Part shown: one piece after another, positions 45,593 through 53,115 of the stretch | Numbering within the stretch: position 1 is the stretch's first letter | How the letters are laid out: each line of letters begins with the position of its first letter | NCBI RefSeq assembly: GCF_937873725.1 | Contig: NZ_CALMYY010000102.1 | Coordinates: forward strand, 42,888-106,887 | Length of the DNA stretch: 64,000 bases | Direction: 5' to 3' | DNA from: an uncultured Dietzia sp. | GTDB lineage: Bacteria; Actinomycetota; Actinomycetes; Mycobacteriales; Mycobacteriaceae | Program-made: the position numbers and the translations under genes | Notes under the pieces: model-generated | Seen by the model: only the letters and a program-made list of their open reading frames with translations | Told to the model about the DNA's origin: nothing | The model's database searches: none

Positions 45593-45823
45593 GGTGAGTC
45601 CTTTCGTGTCGGGGCCCGTCGGAGTGGGCCACACCCCGAACGCTAAGGCTCCCACCGGAAGTGCGCCACCTCCCGAACGCGTCCGAGCGGGTCGCTCAGG
45701 GAACCGTGAGCCTCATGCGCAGGAGGGTTCCGTCTCGGTGAGGAAACGCCTAAACCCGTGTCGGAGCGTCTGCAGGCCCAACCGGTGGGTCCACCACAAC
45801 CGCTCCAAGAGGAGTCAGTAGTT

Positions 45824-46000
45824 ATGGGTAGCATCGCGGAACTCGCCGGCTCGTCGATGGAAGCGGCCGGCAGCCTGGTCCAGGACACGGGGTCGACGAT
45901 CGTCGACACGCTCAGTTTCCTCCCGTTCCATGTCGTCCAGGTGGTCTGGCAGCTCGTGTTCGGGGTCGCCGGGGATCTGGGCTCGTCGATGCCGGTCTGA
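45824..46000 (+). CDS. 58-residue microprotein, porin-like (PorA/PorH type)
   Basis: 58 residues beginning MGSIAELAGSSMEAAGSLVQ, followed by a hydrophobic stretch LSFLPFHVVQVVWQLVFGV and ending LGSSMPV. It has no signal peptide and no cysteine. AAGAGGAG lies about 9 bases upstream of the ATG and a perfect hairpin lies 20 bases after the stop, so it is a defined single gene. Serines near the ends could be acylated as in PorA/PorH, which is inference. Together with the divergent 48-residue gene it may form a hetero-oligomeric channel. Confidence 0.68.
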   Translation: MGSIAELAGSSMEAAGSLVQDTGSTIVDTLSFLPFHVVQVVWQLVFGVAGDLGSSMPV

Positions 46001-46020
46001 GTCGCCCGGACGAACCGCCA

Positions 46021-46052
46021 ACGGCCGCCTCCCCCTCCGGGGAGGCGGCCGT
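46021..46052. terminator. Perfect 14-bp hairpin after the 58-residue gene
   Basis: ACGGCCGCCTCCCC (46021-46034) pairs with 46039-46052 across CTCC. It isolates the microprotein gene from the sulfur operon downstream. Confidence 0.85.
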
Positions 46053-46081
46053 CGGCGTCGGTCCGGGCGAGACCGCCCCTG

Positions 46082-46112
46082 TTAGACAGACCGGTCTGTT
46101 CTGACCTATTCT
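46082..46112 (+). promoter_or_regulatory. Promoter/operator of the sulfite reductase operon
   Basis: A perfect 14-base palindrome ACAGACCGGTCTGT lies at 46086-46099. TATTCT at 46107-46112 is the probable -10 and sits seven bases before the ATG, so the message is probably leaderless. TAGAC-N6-GTCTG (46083-46098) differs by one base from the TAGAC-N6-GTCTA site of corynebacterial McbR, a TetR-type sulfur regulator. Which of the two alignments is the real operator is open. Confidence 0.6.
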
Positions 46113-46119
46113 CGCCAGC

Positions 46120-47814
46120 ATGACCGATATCGCAGCCGCCCCTCGTCCCGCCCGTCCCGCGCGCGCGGCCAAGCCGCAGGGGCAGTGGAAGATCGACGGC
46201 AAGCTCGCGCTGAACCACAACGAGGAGTTCAAGCTCTCCGACGACGCGCTCAACGTGCGCCAGCGGATCCTCGACACCTACTCCAAGGAGGGGTTCGCCT
46301 CCATCCCGCCCGACGACCTCTCGGGCCGGATGCGCTGGTGGGGCCTGTACACCCAGCGCAAGCAGGGGTTGGACGGCTCGCGGACCTCCAAGCTCGAGGC
46401 CGACGAGTTGCAGGACGAGTACTTCATGATGCGCGTGCGCACCGACGGCGGGGCGGTCACCACCGACCAGCTCCGCGTCCTCGCCGGCATCTCGACCGAC
46501 TTCGCCCGGGGGACCGCGGACATCTCCGACCGGCAGAACATCCAGTACCACTGGATCGCGATCGAGGACGTGCCCGAGGTCTGGCGTCGTCTCGAGGAGT
46601 CGGGGATCGACACGGTGGAGGCCTGCGGCGACTGTCCCCGGGTGATCCTCGGCAGCCCGGTGGCCGGCGTGGCCCGGTCGGAGATCCTCGACCCGACCCC
46701 GGTGATCGAGGAGATCAAGGCCAAATACATCGGCACGCCGGAGTTCTCCAACCTGCCGCGCAAGTTCAAGTCCGCCATCACCGGGCACCCCAGCCTGGAC
46801 GTGGTGCACGAGATCAACGACATCTCGCTGGTCGGCGTCGAGCACCCCGAGCTCGGCCCGGGCTACGACCTCTGGGTGGGCGGCGGCCTGTCCACCAACC
46901 CGCAGTTGGCCACCCGCATTGGCGTGTTCGTCCGCCAGTCCGAGGCCTCCGAGGTGTGGGCCGCGGTCATCGGCATCTTCCGCGACTACGGCTACCGCCG
47001 GATGCGGACCCGCGCGCGGCTCAAGTTCCTCATCAAGGACTGGGGCGCGGAGAAGTTCCGCCAGGTCCTCCAGGACGAGTACCTGGGCCGGGAGCTCCCG
47101 GACGGCCCCGCGCCCGAGCGGGGCGTGGGGTCGGCCGATCACGTGGGCGTCTACGAGCAGAAGGACGGCCGCTACTACGTGGGAGCCGCGCCGACCGTGG
47201 GTCGCGTGGGCGGCGAGAAGCTGGCGCGGGTCGCCGACCTGGCGGAGGCCGCGGGCTCCCGCCGGGTCCGGTTCACCCCGCACCAGAAGCTCATCGTCCT
47301 GGACGTGGAGCCGGGGAAGGTCGACCAGCTGGTCGACGGGCTGGCCGCGATCGGGCTGCACGCCCGGCCCAGCTCGTTCCGCCGCGCCACCATGGCGTGC
47401 ACCGGCATCGAGTTCTGCAAGCTCGCGTTTGTGGACACCAAGGACACCGCCACCGCGCTGATCGGCGAGCTCGAGCGGCGCTTCGCCGACGACGCCCCGC
47501 TGCGCACGCCGCTGTCCATCCACCTCAACGGCTGCCCCAACAGCTGTGCCCGCATCCAGACCGCGGACATCGGCCTCAAGGGTCAGCTGCTCGACGGCGA
47601 CACCCCGGGCTTCCAGGTCCACCTGGGCGGCGGGCTGGCCTCGCAGGACCAGGAGTCCGGCGGCCTGGGACGCACGGTCCGCGGGCTGCGCGTGCCGTCC
47701 ACCGAGCTCCCCGACTACGTGGAGCGGGTGATCCGCACGTACGTGGAGACCGGTGAGAACGGCGAGACCTTTGCCGAGTGGGCGCACAGGGTGGACGAGG
47801 AGGTCCTGGTATGA
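46120..47814 (+). CDS. nirA: Ferredoxin-dependent sulfite reductase (NirA/Sir type)
   Basis: 564 residues. The siroheme/4Fe-4S ligands are C427-x5-C433 (ACTGIEFC) and C472-x3-C476 (NGCPNSC). Two half-domain repeats are present, as in all sulfite/nitrite reductases. Tyr77 (GLYTQRK) and Cys169 (EACGDC) stand 92 residues apart, exactly as the cross-linked Tyr69-Cys161 pair of the M. tuberculosis enzyme, which marks sulfite over nitrite use. It reduces sulfite to sulfide with six electrons from ferredoxin. It overlaps cysH (ATGA), confirming the sulfur role. Confidence 0.96.
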   Translation: MTDIAAAPRPARPARAAKPQGQWKIDGKLALNHNEEFKLSDDALNVRQRILDTYSKEGFASIPPDDLSGRMRWWGLYTQRKQGLDGSRTSKLEADELQDEYFMMRVRTDGGAVTTDQLRVLAGISTDFARGTADISDRQNIQYHWIAIEDVPEVWRRLEESGIDTVEACGDCPRVILGSPVAGVARSEILDPTPVIEEIKAKYIGTPEFSNLPRKFKSAITGHPSLDVVHEINDISLVGVEHPELGPGYDLWVGGGLSTNPQLATRIGVFVRQSEASEVWAAVIGIFRDYGYRRMRTRARLKFLIKDWGAEKFRQVLQDEYLGRELPDGPAPERGVGSADHVGVYEQKDGRYYVGAAPTVGRVGGEKLARVADLAEAAGSRRVRFTPHQKLIVLDVEPGKVDQLVDGLAAIGLHARPSSFRRATMACTGIEFCKLAFVDTKDTATALIGELERRFADDAPLRTPLSIHLNGCPNSCARIQTADIGLKGQLLDGDTPGFQVHLGGGLASQDQESGGLGRTVRGLRVPSTELPDYVERVIRTYVETGENGETFAEWAHRVDEEVLV

Positions 47815-48593
47815 CCGCGGTCGGACTGGAACTCCTGCCCCGCAGCACGGTCCTCACCCCCGGACCAGGCCGGCGCCGGACCGCCGAGGAGCTCGAGGCG
47901 ATCGCCCACGACGCGGCCCGCCGCTTCGACGACCGCGGCCTCTACGGCCACCACGGGGAGATCGACCCCGGCGAGGTCCTGGCCTGGGCCGGGGAGACCT
48001 TCGGGGACTCCCTGGCAGTGGCCTGCTCCATGGCCAACACGGTGGTCCCGGAGATGACCGCGCGGTACGCCCCCGGCGTGGACGTGCTGTTCCTCGACAC
48101 CGGCTACCACTTCTCCGAGACGGTCGGCGTCCGCGACGCGCTCGCGTCGACGCCCGGGCTCACCGTGGTGGACGTGGGCAGCCCGGCCAGCCGCTCCCAG
48201 CACGAGGCCGCGCTCGGCCCGCGCCCGTTCGAGACCGACCCCGAGCTCTGCTGCCGACTGCGCAAGGTGGAGCCGCTCGACGCCGCGCTCTCCGGGTACG
48301 AGGCGTGGATCACCGGCCTGCGCCGGGTCGACACCGACCACCGCGCCGGCGCCGCGATCGTCGAGTGGGACGCCAAGCACTCCATGATCAAGATCAACCC
48401 GCTGGTGGCCTGGACCCTGGACCGGGTCCACGCGTACGCCGCCGAGCACGGCTGCCTGCTCAACCCGCTGCTGGACGACGGCTTCCCGTCGATCGGCTGC
48501 GAGCCGTGCACCCGGCGCGTGGAGGCCGGGGCGGATCCGCGCTCCGGTCGCTGGGCGGGGTCGTCCAAGACCGAGTGCGGCATCCACCTGTGA
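47811..48593 (+). CDS. cysH: Adenylylsulfate (APS) reductase
   Basis: 260 residues. Four cluster cysteines identify the 4Fe-4S APS-type enzyme: C147-C148 (ELCCRLRK) and C230/C233 (GCEPCTR). The catalytic Cys256 is in the C-terminal ECGIHL. The PP-loop start is replaced by SLAVACSMANTVV, as in this family. It reduces APS to sulfite with thioredoxin, feeding the sulfite reductase encoded just upstream. Overlaps at both ends give strict co-translation. Confidence 0.97.
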   Translation: MTAVGLELLPRSTVLTPGPGRRRTAEELEAIAHDAARRFDDRGLYGHHGEIDPGEVLAWAGETFGDSLAVACSMANTVVPEMTARYAPGVDVLFLDTGYHFSETVGVRDALASTPGLTVVDVGSPASRSQHEAALGPRPFETDPELCCRLRKVEPLDAALSGYEAWITGLRRVDTDHRAGAAIVEWDAKHSMIKINPLVAWTLDRVHAYAAEHGCLLNPLLDDGFPSIGCEPCTRRVEAGADPRSGRWAGSSKTECGIHL

Positions 48594-49447
48594 CAGCCGC
48601 CCTCGCCGCCCCGACGCTGGACGGCCTCCCGCTGACCGTGGGCCTGGCCGGCCGCGAGGTGCTGGTCGTGGGCGCCGGGCCCGTCTCGGCCCGCCGGGCG
48701 GGGACCTTCCTCGACGCCGGCGCCACGGTCCGGGTGGTGGCCCCCCGTGTCGACCCGGCGATGGCCGACCTCGCCGCGCGGGCGGGTGACCGGCTCGTCG
48801 TCGTCGCCCGGCACTTCACCCCCGCCGACCTGGACACGCCCTGGATGGTGCACGTCGCCACCGGCGACCCCGTCGTGGACACCCGGGTGGCCGCGCTGTG
48901 CGAGCAGCGCCGGATCTGGTGCGTGACCGCCGGCGACGCCGCGCTCGGATCGGCCCGGGTCCCCGCGCGCACGGCGGTCGCGACGCCGGCCGGGCTCGTG
49001 CGCATCGCCGTGGACTCCGGCGATCCACGCCGCTCCGTGCGGGTCGGCCGGCACGTCGCGCGCTCCCTGGCCACCGCGCCCGCGGGCCTGCGCGCGCGGC
49101 GCCGCCCGGATGCCGGCTGGGTGGCCCTGGTGGGCGGCCGCGGCGACGACGGCGACCTCCTCACCGTGCGAGCCCGGCGCCTCGTCCACGCCGCGGACGT
49201 GCTGGTGGTGGACGGCGCGCCCGATCCGGGGCTCCTGGCCGAGCTCGACGACGACGTCGAGGTGCTCGAGGTCGGGACGGACCTGCCCGCCGATCGGGTC
49301 GCGCGCCTGGTGGCCGCCCGGTTCGCCTCCGGTCACGGCGTGGTGCGGATCGCCGGGGCGGCGGATCTGGCCGCCGAGTCCCGTCACCTCGACGGCGTGG
49401 GGGTGCGCTTCGAGGTGATCCCCGGCGTGATCGAGGGCGGCGCCTGA
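48590..49447 (+). CDS. Siroheme-synthase-like protein: precorrin-2 dehydrogenase domain plus degenerate methylase remnant
   Basis: 285 residues from a GTG overlapping cysH. Residues about 10-165 are the Met8/CysG N-terminal dehydrogenase: VLVVGAGPVSARRAG, WMVHVATGDPVVDTRV and RVPARTAVATPAGLVRIAV. Residues about 178-285 resemble a shortened uroporphyrinogen methylase (WVALVGGRGDDGDLLTVRA, FEVIPGV), about 105 residues instead of 240. The GGDPFVFGRG-type SAM loop is missing. It should oxidise precorrin-2 to sirohydrochlorin for siroheme; methylase activity is unlikely, so a separate methylase is needed elsewhere. Confidence 0.85.
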   Translation: MTAALAAPTLDGLPLTVGLAGREVLVVGAGPVSARRAGTFLDAGATVRVVAPRVDPAMADLAARAGDRLVVVARHFTPADLDTPWMVHVATGDPVVDTRVAALCEQRRIWCVTAGDAALGSARVPARTAVATPAGLVRIAVDSGDPRRSVRVGRHVARSLATAPAGLRARRRPDAGWVALVGGRGDDGDLLTVRARRLVHAADVLVVDGAPDPGLLAELDDDVEVLEVGTDLPADRVARLVAARFASGHGVVRIAGAADLAAESRHLDGVGVRFEVIPGVIEGGA

Positions 49448-49448
49448 C

Positions 49449-50237
49449 TCACCCCCAGGCCCGGGTGAGGGCCTCGCCGATCCCGTCGCGGACCGCGCGC
49501 CGGACCTCGTCGATGGACGGCGCCGCCCCGGGCCCCTCCCACAGGATGGGCGGGCCGGCGGCCACCGCCGGGTGACGCGGCGGCGTCCTGGCGTGCTCCC
49601 GCCCGTGGTAGACGATGCCCACCGGCAGGACCGCCACCCGGCCGCCCTTCTCGCGGACCCCGCGGACCATCTGGCCCACGCCCTTCTTCACCGACTCGAG
49701 CCGGAGCGTGCGCAGGTCGTCCGCCGAGGAGTTGGTGCCCTCCACGAACGTCAGCACCACGCCCCCGGAGAGCAGCCGGTCCACGCACACGCCGATGAGC
49801 CGGGCCGCCGCCGCGTCGTGCACCTCCCGGGCGGTGCCCTCGTAGTTCTTGGCCCGGAACACCGGGACCGTCCCCGTGTACTCGAACACCGGGCGGAGCG
49901 GGCCGCGGAAGAGGGGGTCCTTGGTCAGGCCGGTGCCGCCGGCGAGGAACCGCACCCGCTTGTCGAACACCCCCGAGGAGAGCACGAACGGGTCGTGCTT
50001 GGACGGATGGTTGGCGGCCACGATGATGCCCACCCCGGCGTCGTGGAGGCGGTGCAGCTCGGCCACGGTCCGCGGGTCGATCCTCAGCTCGGGGGCGTAC
50101 AGCGCGCCGACAAACGCGAGCAGGGGGTGGGTGAACCCGTCGCGGCGGCGGCCCGGCCCGTAGAAGTCGTAGACGGCCTCGTAGTTGCTCACGGTCACCT
50201 CTGGCCGCGCCGGACCCCGCCTGCCGCCTGCGTTCAT
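49449..50237 (-). CDS. 1-acyl-glycerol-3-phosphate acyltransferase-like protein (PlsC family)
   Basis: 262 residues. The acyltransferase motif NHPSKHDPF (H-x4-D) and the substrate-binding motif FVEGTNSS are both present, with VLPVGIVYHG further on. It transfers an acyl chain to a glycerolipid at the membrane. The ATG at 50237 is used; a GTG 45 bases downstream (MSNYEAVYD) is a possible alternative. It runs antisense between two siroheme/sulfur genes and starts 58 bases from the chelatase start. Its stop abuts the methylase-remnant gene, so it converges on the sulfur operon. Confidence 0.87.
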   Translation of the reverse strand: MNAGGRRGPARPEVTVSNYEAVYDFYGPGRRRDGFTHPLLAFVGALYAPELRIDPRTVAELHRLHDAGVGIIVAANHPSKHDPFVLSSGVFDKRVRFLAGGTGLTKDPLFRGPLRPVFEYTGTVPVFRAKNYEGTAREVHDAAAARLIGVCVDRLLSGGVVLTFVEGTNSSADDLRTLRLESVKKGVGQMVRGVREKGGRVAVLPVGIVYHGREHARTPPRHPAVAAGPPILWEGPGAAPSIDEVRRAVRDGIGEALTRAWG

Positions 50238-50295
50238 CCCCCCAGTCTCGCCGAGCGGCGGCGGTGATGCACCCGGATTGCGGCATGCTCGGGGC

Positions 50296-51030
50296 ATGAC
50301 GACGAGCGGGACCGCGGCGAGCTCCGCGACCACCGGGCCGACGGGGCGGCGGCCCCGCCTCCTCCTGGTGGCGCACGGGACCAGGTCCTCCGCGGGCCGC
50401 CGGGAGCTCGGGCGGCTCCTGCTGGAGGTGCGCAAGCGGCTCGACGGGGTGGTGTGCCGGCTCGCCTGGGTGGACGTGCAGTCTCCGGGCCCGGACCGGA
50501 TCCTCGCCGACGGTGCGCCGACCGTCGTGGTCCCCGCCTTCCTCGCCCGCGGGTACCACGTCACCCACGACGTGGCCGGGGCGTGCAGGGGCGCACCCGG
50601 CCCGGTCGCGCTCACCCCGCACCTGGGCGCCGAGCCGGAGGTGGTGCGGGCCCTGGTCCAGCGACTGGCCGAGGCCGGGGCGGTGGGGGCGTACGCCGCC
50701 GACGCGGTGGTCCTGGGGGCGGCGGGGAGCCGGGACGAGTCCTCCCGGGCGGAGACCCGCGCGCTCGCGGACACGCTCACCCGGCTGCTCCGGGTGCCGG
50801 TGGCCGCCGCCTTCGCCTCCGCCGCGACCCCGACCGTCGCCGAGGCCGTCGCCGGGTTCCGAGCGGACGGCCACCGGCGGATCGCGGTCGCGAGCCACGT
50901 GCTGGCGCCGGGGTTCTTCGCCGACCGGCTCGCCGACGCGGGCGCGGACGTGACCACGCCGCCGCTCGGCGCGCACCCGGAGATCGTCGATCTGATCGTC
51001 CGTCTATACGGGGAGAATTGCCCGGACTAA
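50296..51030 (+). CDS. sirB: Sirohydrochlorin ferrochelatase (CbiX/SirB family)
   Basis: 244 residues. The chelatase half-domains are visible: LLLVAHGTRSSAGRRELGRLL with the metal-binding His, PAFLARGYHVTHDV with two His, and a second half (VVLGAAGSRDESSRAE, SHVLAPGFFADRL). It inserts Fe2+ into sirohydrochlorin for the sulfite reductase. In mycobacteria the homologue follows nirA-cysH directly; here it is separated by the siroheme-synthase-like gene and an antisense acyltransferase gene, so it needs its own promoter. Confidence 0.92.
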   Translation: MTTSGTAASSATTGPTGRRPRLLLVAHGTRSSAGRRELGRLLLEVRKRLDGVVCRLAWVDVQSPGPDRILADGAPTVVVPAFLARGYHVTHDVAGACRGAPGPVALTPHLGAEPEVVRALVQRLAEAGAVGAYAADAVVLGAAGSRDESSRAETRALADTLTRLLRVPVAAAFASAATPTVAEAVAGFRADGHRRIAVASHVLAPGFFADRLADAGADVTTPPLGAHPEIVDLIVRLYGENCPD

Positions 51031-51042
51031 TCCTGGATTAGT
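51026..51042. promoter_or_regulatory. 17-base palindrome at the end of the chelatase gene
   Basis: ACTAATCCTGGATTAGT is a perfect dyad with 8-base arms about one central base, and it includes the chelatase stop codon. It is far more AT-rich than its surroundings. It may be a weak terminator or an operator for lsr2 control; the sequence alone cannot decide. Confidence 0.5.
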
Positions 51043-51070
51043 AACGCTGAAAACATTAACGACAATCACT

Positions 51071-51113
51071 CGATAAGCCGCGCGTGCACTTATCGGGAAT
51101 TGTGGTGCATAAT
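51071..51113 (+). promoter_or_regulatory. lsr2 promoter with inverted repeat over the -35
   Basis: CATAAT at 51108-51113 is a good -10 for lsr2, with a weak TGCACT (51085-51090) 17 bases before it. CGATAAG (51071-51077) and CTTATCG (51089-51095) form a 7-base inverted repeat that flanks the -35. The surrounding 120 bases are the most AT-rich of the window, which suits autoregulation by Lsr2. Confidence 0.5.
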
Positions 51114-51153
51114 ATCTCCACGGTAGACAGCCGGCATTGATCAAGGAGAACCA

Positions 51154-51492
51154 ATGGCACAGCAATTCCAGGTTCAGTACATCGACGACCTCGATGGAAC
51201 GGATCTCGGCAGCGAGGCCAATTCCATCTCGTTCGCGCTTGAGGGCAAGGAATACTCGATCGATCTCAGCGACGAGAATGCAGAGGCATTCCGCGAGGTC
51301 ATGGCCCCGTATATCAAGGCAGGTCACCGCCAGTCCGGCGGCAGGCCCAAGCCCGCCCGCAAGGCCGCGTCCAAGGCGTCCTCGGGTGATACCAAGGCCA
51401 TTCGCGAATGGGCCCGCGAGAACGGCTTCGAGGTCTCCGATCGTGGACGCATCCCGGCCGACGTGATCGAGGCCTACACCGCCGCCAACTGA
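51154..51492 (+). CDS. lsr2: Lsr2 nucleoid-associated protein
   Basis: 112 residues. The N-terminal dimerisation domain ([37 protein letters not shown]) is followed by a basic linker ([14 protein letters not shown]) and the DNA-binding domain with the AT-hook-like RGR in [15 protein letters not shown]. Lsr2 binds AT-rich DNA and silences foreign genes in mycolata. AAGGAG stands 7 bases before the ATG. Codon use and base content are more AT-rich at wobble positions than in neighbours, as expected for a highly expressed gene with favoured codons. Confidence 0.97.
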   Translation: MAQQFQVQYIDDLDGTDLGSEANSISFALEGKEYSIDLSDENAEAFREVMAPYIKAGHRQSGGRPKPARKAASKASSGDTKAIREWARENGFEVSDRGRIPADVIEAYTAAN

Positions 51493-51617
51493 CGGAGCGG
51501 TCGTCGGGCCCTCGAGAACACCGTCACGGGAGGTCCGGGGCCTGCGCGGTCGCCCGTTCTGCGGACACGCCACGGTGCTATCACGGGATCGTCACGCCGT
51601 CGTCGTACCCTGCCCGG

Positions 51618-52247
51618 GTGACCCGAACCCCGACACACGCCCAATACGACGAGGCCCTGCGGCAGGGGATTCTCGAGGAGGCCACGCGCAGGCTCCGGGA
51701 CGCGGTCCCGGAGAAGCTCGGTCTGCGGCCGCTGGCCGCCTCGCAGGGCACCTCCACCACGGCGATCTACACGATGTTCGGCGGAAAGTCGGGCCTGTTG
51801 GCCGCGGTCGCGGTGGAGGCGGACCGGAGCCTGGCCGCCACCCTGAGGGGCGCGTTGCGGCACGACAGCCTCGAGACCGACATGCGCTCCCTCTGCCGCG
51901 CCTACAGGCGGTGGGCGCTCGAGAACGAGGGGCTCTACGCACTGGTGGTGGGGGAGCCGACCCGTTCGCCGCGGACGGGGCCCGGGTCAGGTGACCCGCG
52001 CTGGCGGGAGCCGCTGCTGGAGATCGTCGACGCCCTGGTGGACGAGGGAGCGTTCCGGTCCTCGGACGTCCACGAGACCGCGACGTCGATCTGGGCCTCG
52101 CTGCACGGCGTGGTGTCCCTCGAACTGAGCGCGTGGCGCGGGTCGCCGAGCGCCGAGCAGTACTTCGAGACCCAGCTCGCGGCGGTACTGCGGTCCTGGG
52201 CGGCCGACGGACCCACCGCGGCTTCCTCGACCGGGACGGCGGGCTGA
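51618..52247 (+). CDS. TetR-family transcriptional regulator
   Basis: 209 residues from a GTG. The DNA-binding unit reads LGLRPLAASQGTSTTAIYTMFGGKSGLL at about residues 36-63. The C-terminal half fits TetR_C_33-type domains (YRRWALENEGLYALVVGEP, ATSIWASLHGVVSLELS). It lies four bases before the thioesterase gene and probably controls the six-gene operon it heads. No operator is obvious in the 125 bases upstream. Confidence 0.9.
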   Translation: MTRTPTHAQYDEALRQGILEEATRRLRDAVPEKLGLRPLAASQGTSTTAIYTMFGGKSGLLAAVAVEADRSLAATLRGALRHDSLETDMRSLCRAYRRWALENEGLYALVVGEPTRSPRTGPGSGDPRWREPLLEIVDALVDEGAFRSSDVHETATSIWASLHGVVSLELSAWRGSPSAEQYFETQLAAVLRSWAADGPTAASSTGTAG

Positions 52248-52251
52248 TCCG

Positions 52252-53115
52252 GTGAGCGATCGCGCGTTCTTCACCCTCGACGGCTCGGGGGCGTACAACC
52301 CCACCAGGTATGCGCGGAGCGCCTGGTCGGAGACCATGGTCAACGGGCCGGCGGTGGTGGTGGCGGCCGCCCGTGCGCTCGAGTCCGGGCACGGAGCCGA
52401 GGGCTTCCAGCCGGCGCGGCTGACCGTGGACCTCTTCGCACCGGTCCGGTTCGAGCCGCTGGTCGCGGTGACGGAGGAGGTCCGGGCGGGCAACCGCATC
52501 CGGGTGGCCGACGTGCGGCTCCTCCAGGGCGGCGAACCCGTCGCGCGCGCCACGCTCGTGCAACTGCGCCGCGGGGAGCAGCCGCCCGGGCGGGTGTGGC
52601 GGTCGGGCCGGCAGGTCGCGCCCCCCGCCGCCGCGGACCCCGCCGAGGCGGCACCCGGAAAAAATGTGTTCTTCGGCAGCGGAGACTCCGTGGAGTCGTG
52701 GAGCCGGGACATGGGCCTGCACCAGAACGACCAGCGCAAGCGGTTCTGGATCCACCCGCTCGACGTGGTGGTCGGCGAGGCCGCGACCCCGTTCCAGCGG
52801 GCGGTGACGCTGGCCGAGTCCTCCAGCCTCATGACCCACTGGGGGGACGAGGGGATCGGCTTCATCAACGCCGACCTCACCGTGGCCCTGGCCCGGCTGC
52901 CCCGGTCCGGCGACATCGGGATCGAGGCCGACGAGCACATCAGCGAGGCCGGCGTGGCGGTGGGAACGGCCACGCTGTTCGACCGCGACGGCATGTTCGG
53001 GACCGGTACCGTGGTGGCCGTGTCCAACGCGGGGCGGCAGATCGACTTCGGTGCGCGCCGGGCCGGCGACGGCGGCGGATCGCTCGGCCCATCTGAGGAG
53101 GCGACGCGAGTATGA
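52252..53115 (+). CDS. Acyl-CoA thioesterase (double hotdog, TesB-like)
   Basis: 287 residues from a GTG. Two hotdog halves are seen: YARSAWSETMVNGPAVVVAAARALE with RLTVDLFAPVRFEPL, then VTLAESSSLMTHWGDEGIGFINADLTVALARLP. This is the thioesterase_3/TesB-type arrangement found in actinobacterial acyl-CoA metabolism. It hydrolyses acyl-CoA to acid plus CoA in the cytoplasm. Its stop overlaps the next start (ATGA). Confidence 0.85.
   Translation: MSDRAFFTLDGSGAYNPTRYARSAWSETMVNGPAVVVAAARALESGHGAEGFQPARLTVDLFAPVRFEPLVAVTEEVRAGNRIRVADVRLLQGGEPVARATLVQLRRGEQPPGRVWRSGRQVAPPAAADPAEAAPGKNVFFGSGDSVESWSRDMGLHQNDQRKRFWIHPLDVVVGEAATPFQRAVTLAESSSLMTHWGDEGIGFINADLTVALARLPRSGDIGIEADEHISEAGVAVGTATLFDRDGMFGTGTVVAVSNAGRQIDFGARRAGDGGGSLGPSEEATRV

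Noticed and set aside
45591..45821. 76-codon plus-strand open frame between the two microprotein genes
   Set aside because: No ribosome-binding site, Arg/Pro-rich shadow composition, and it fills the divergent promoter region.
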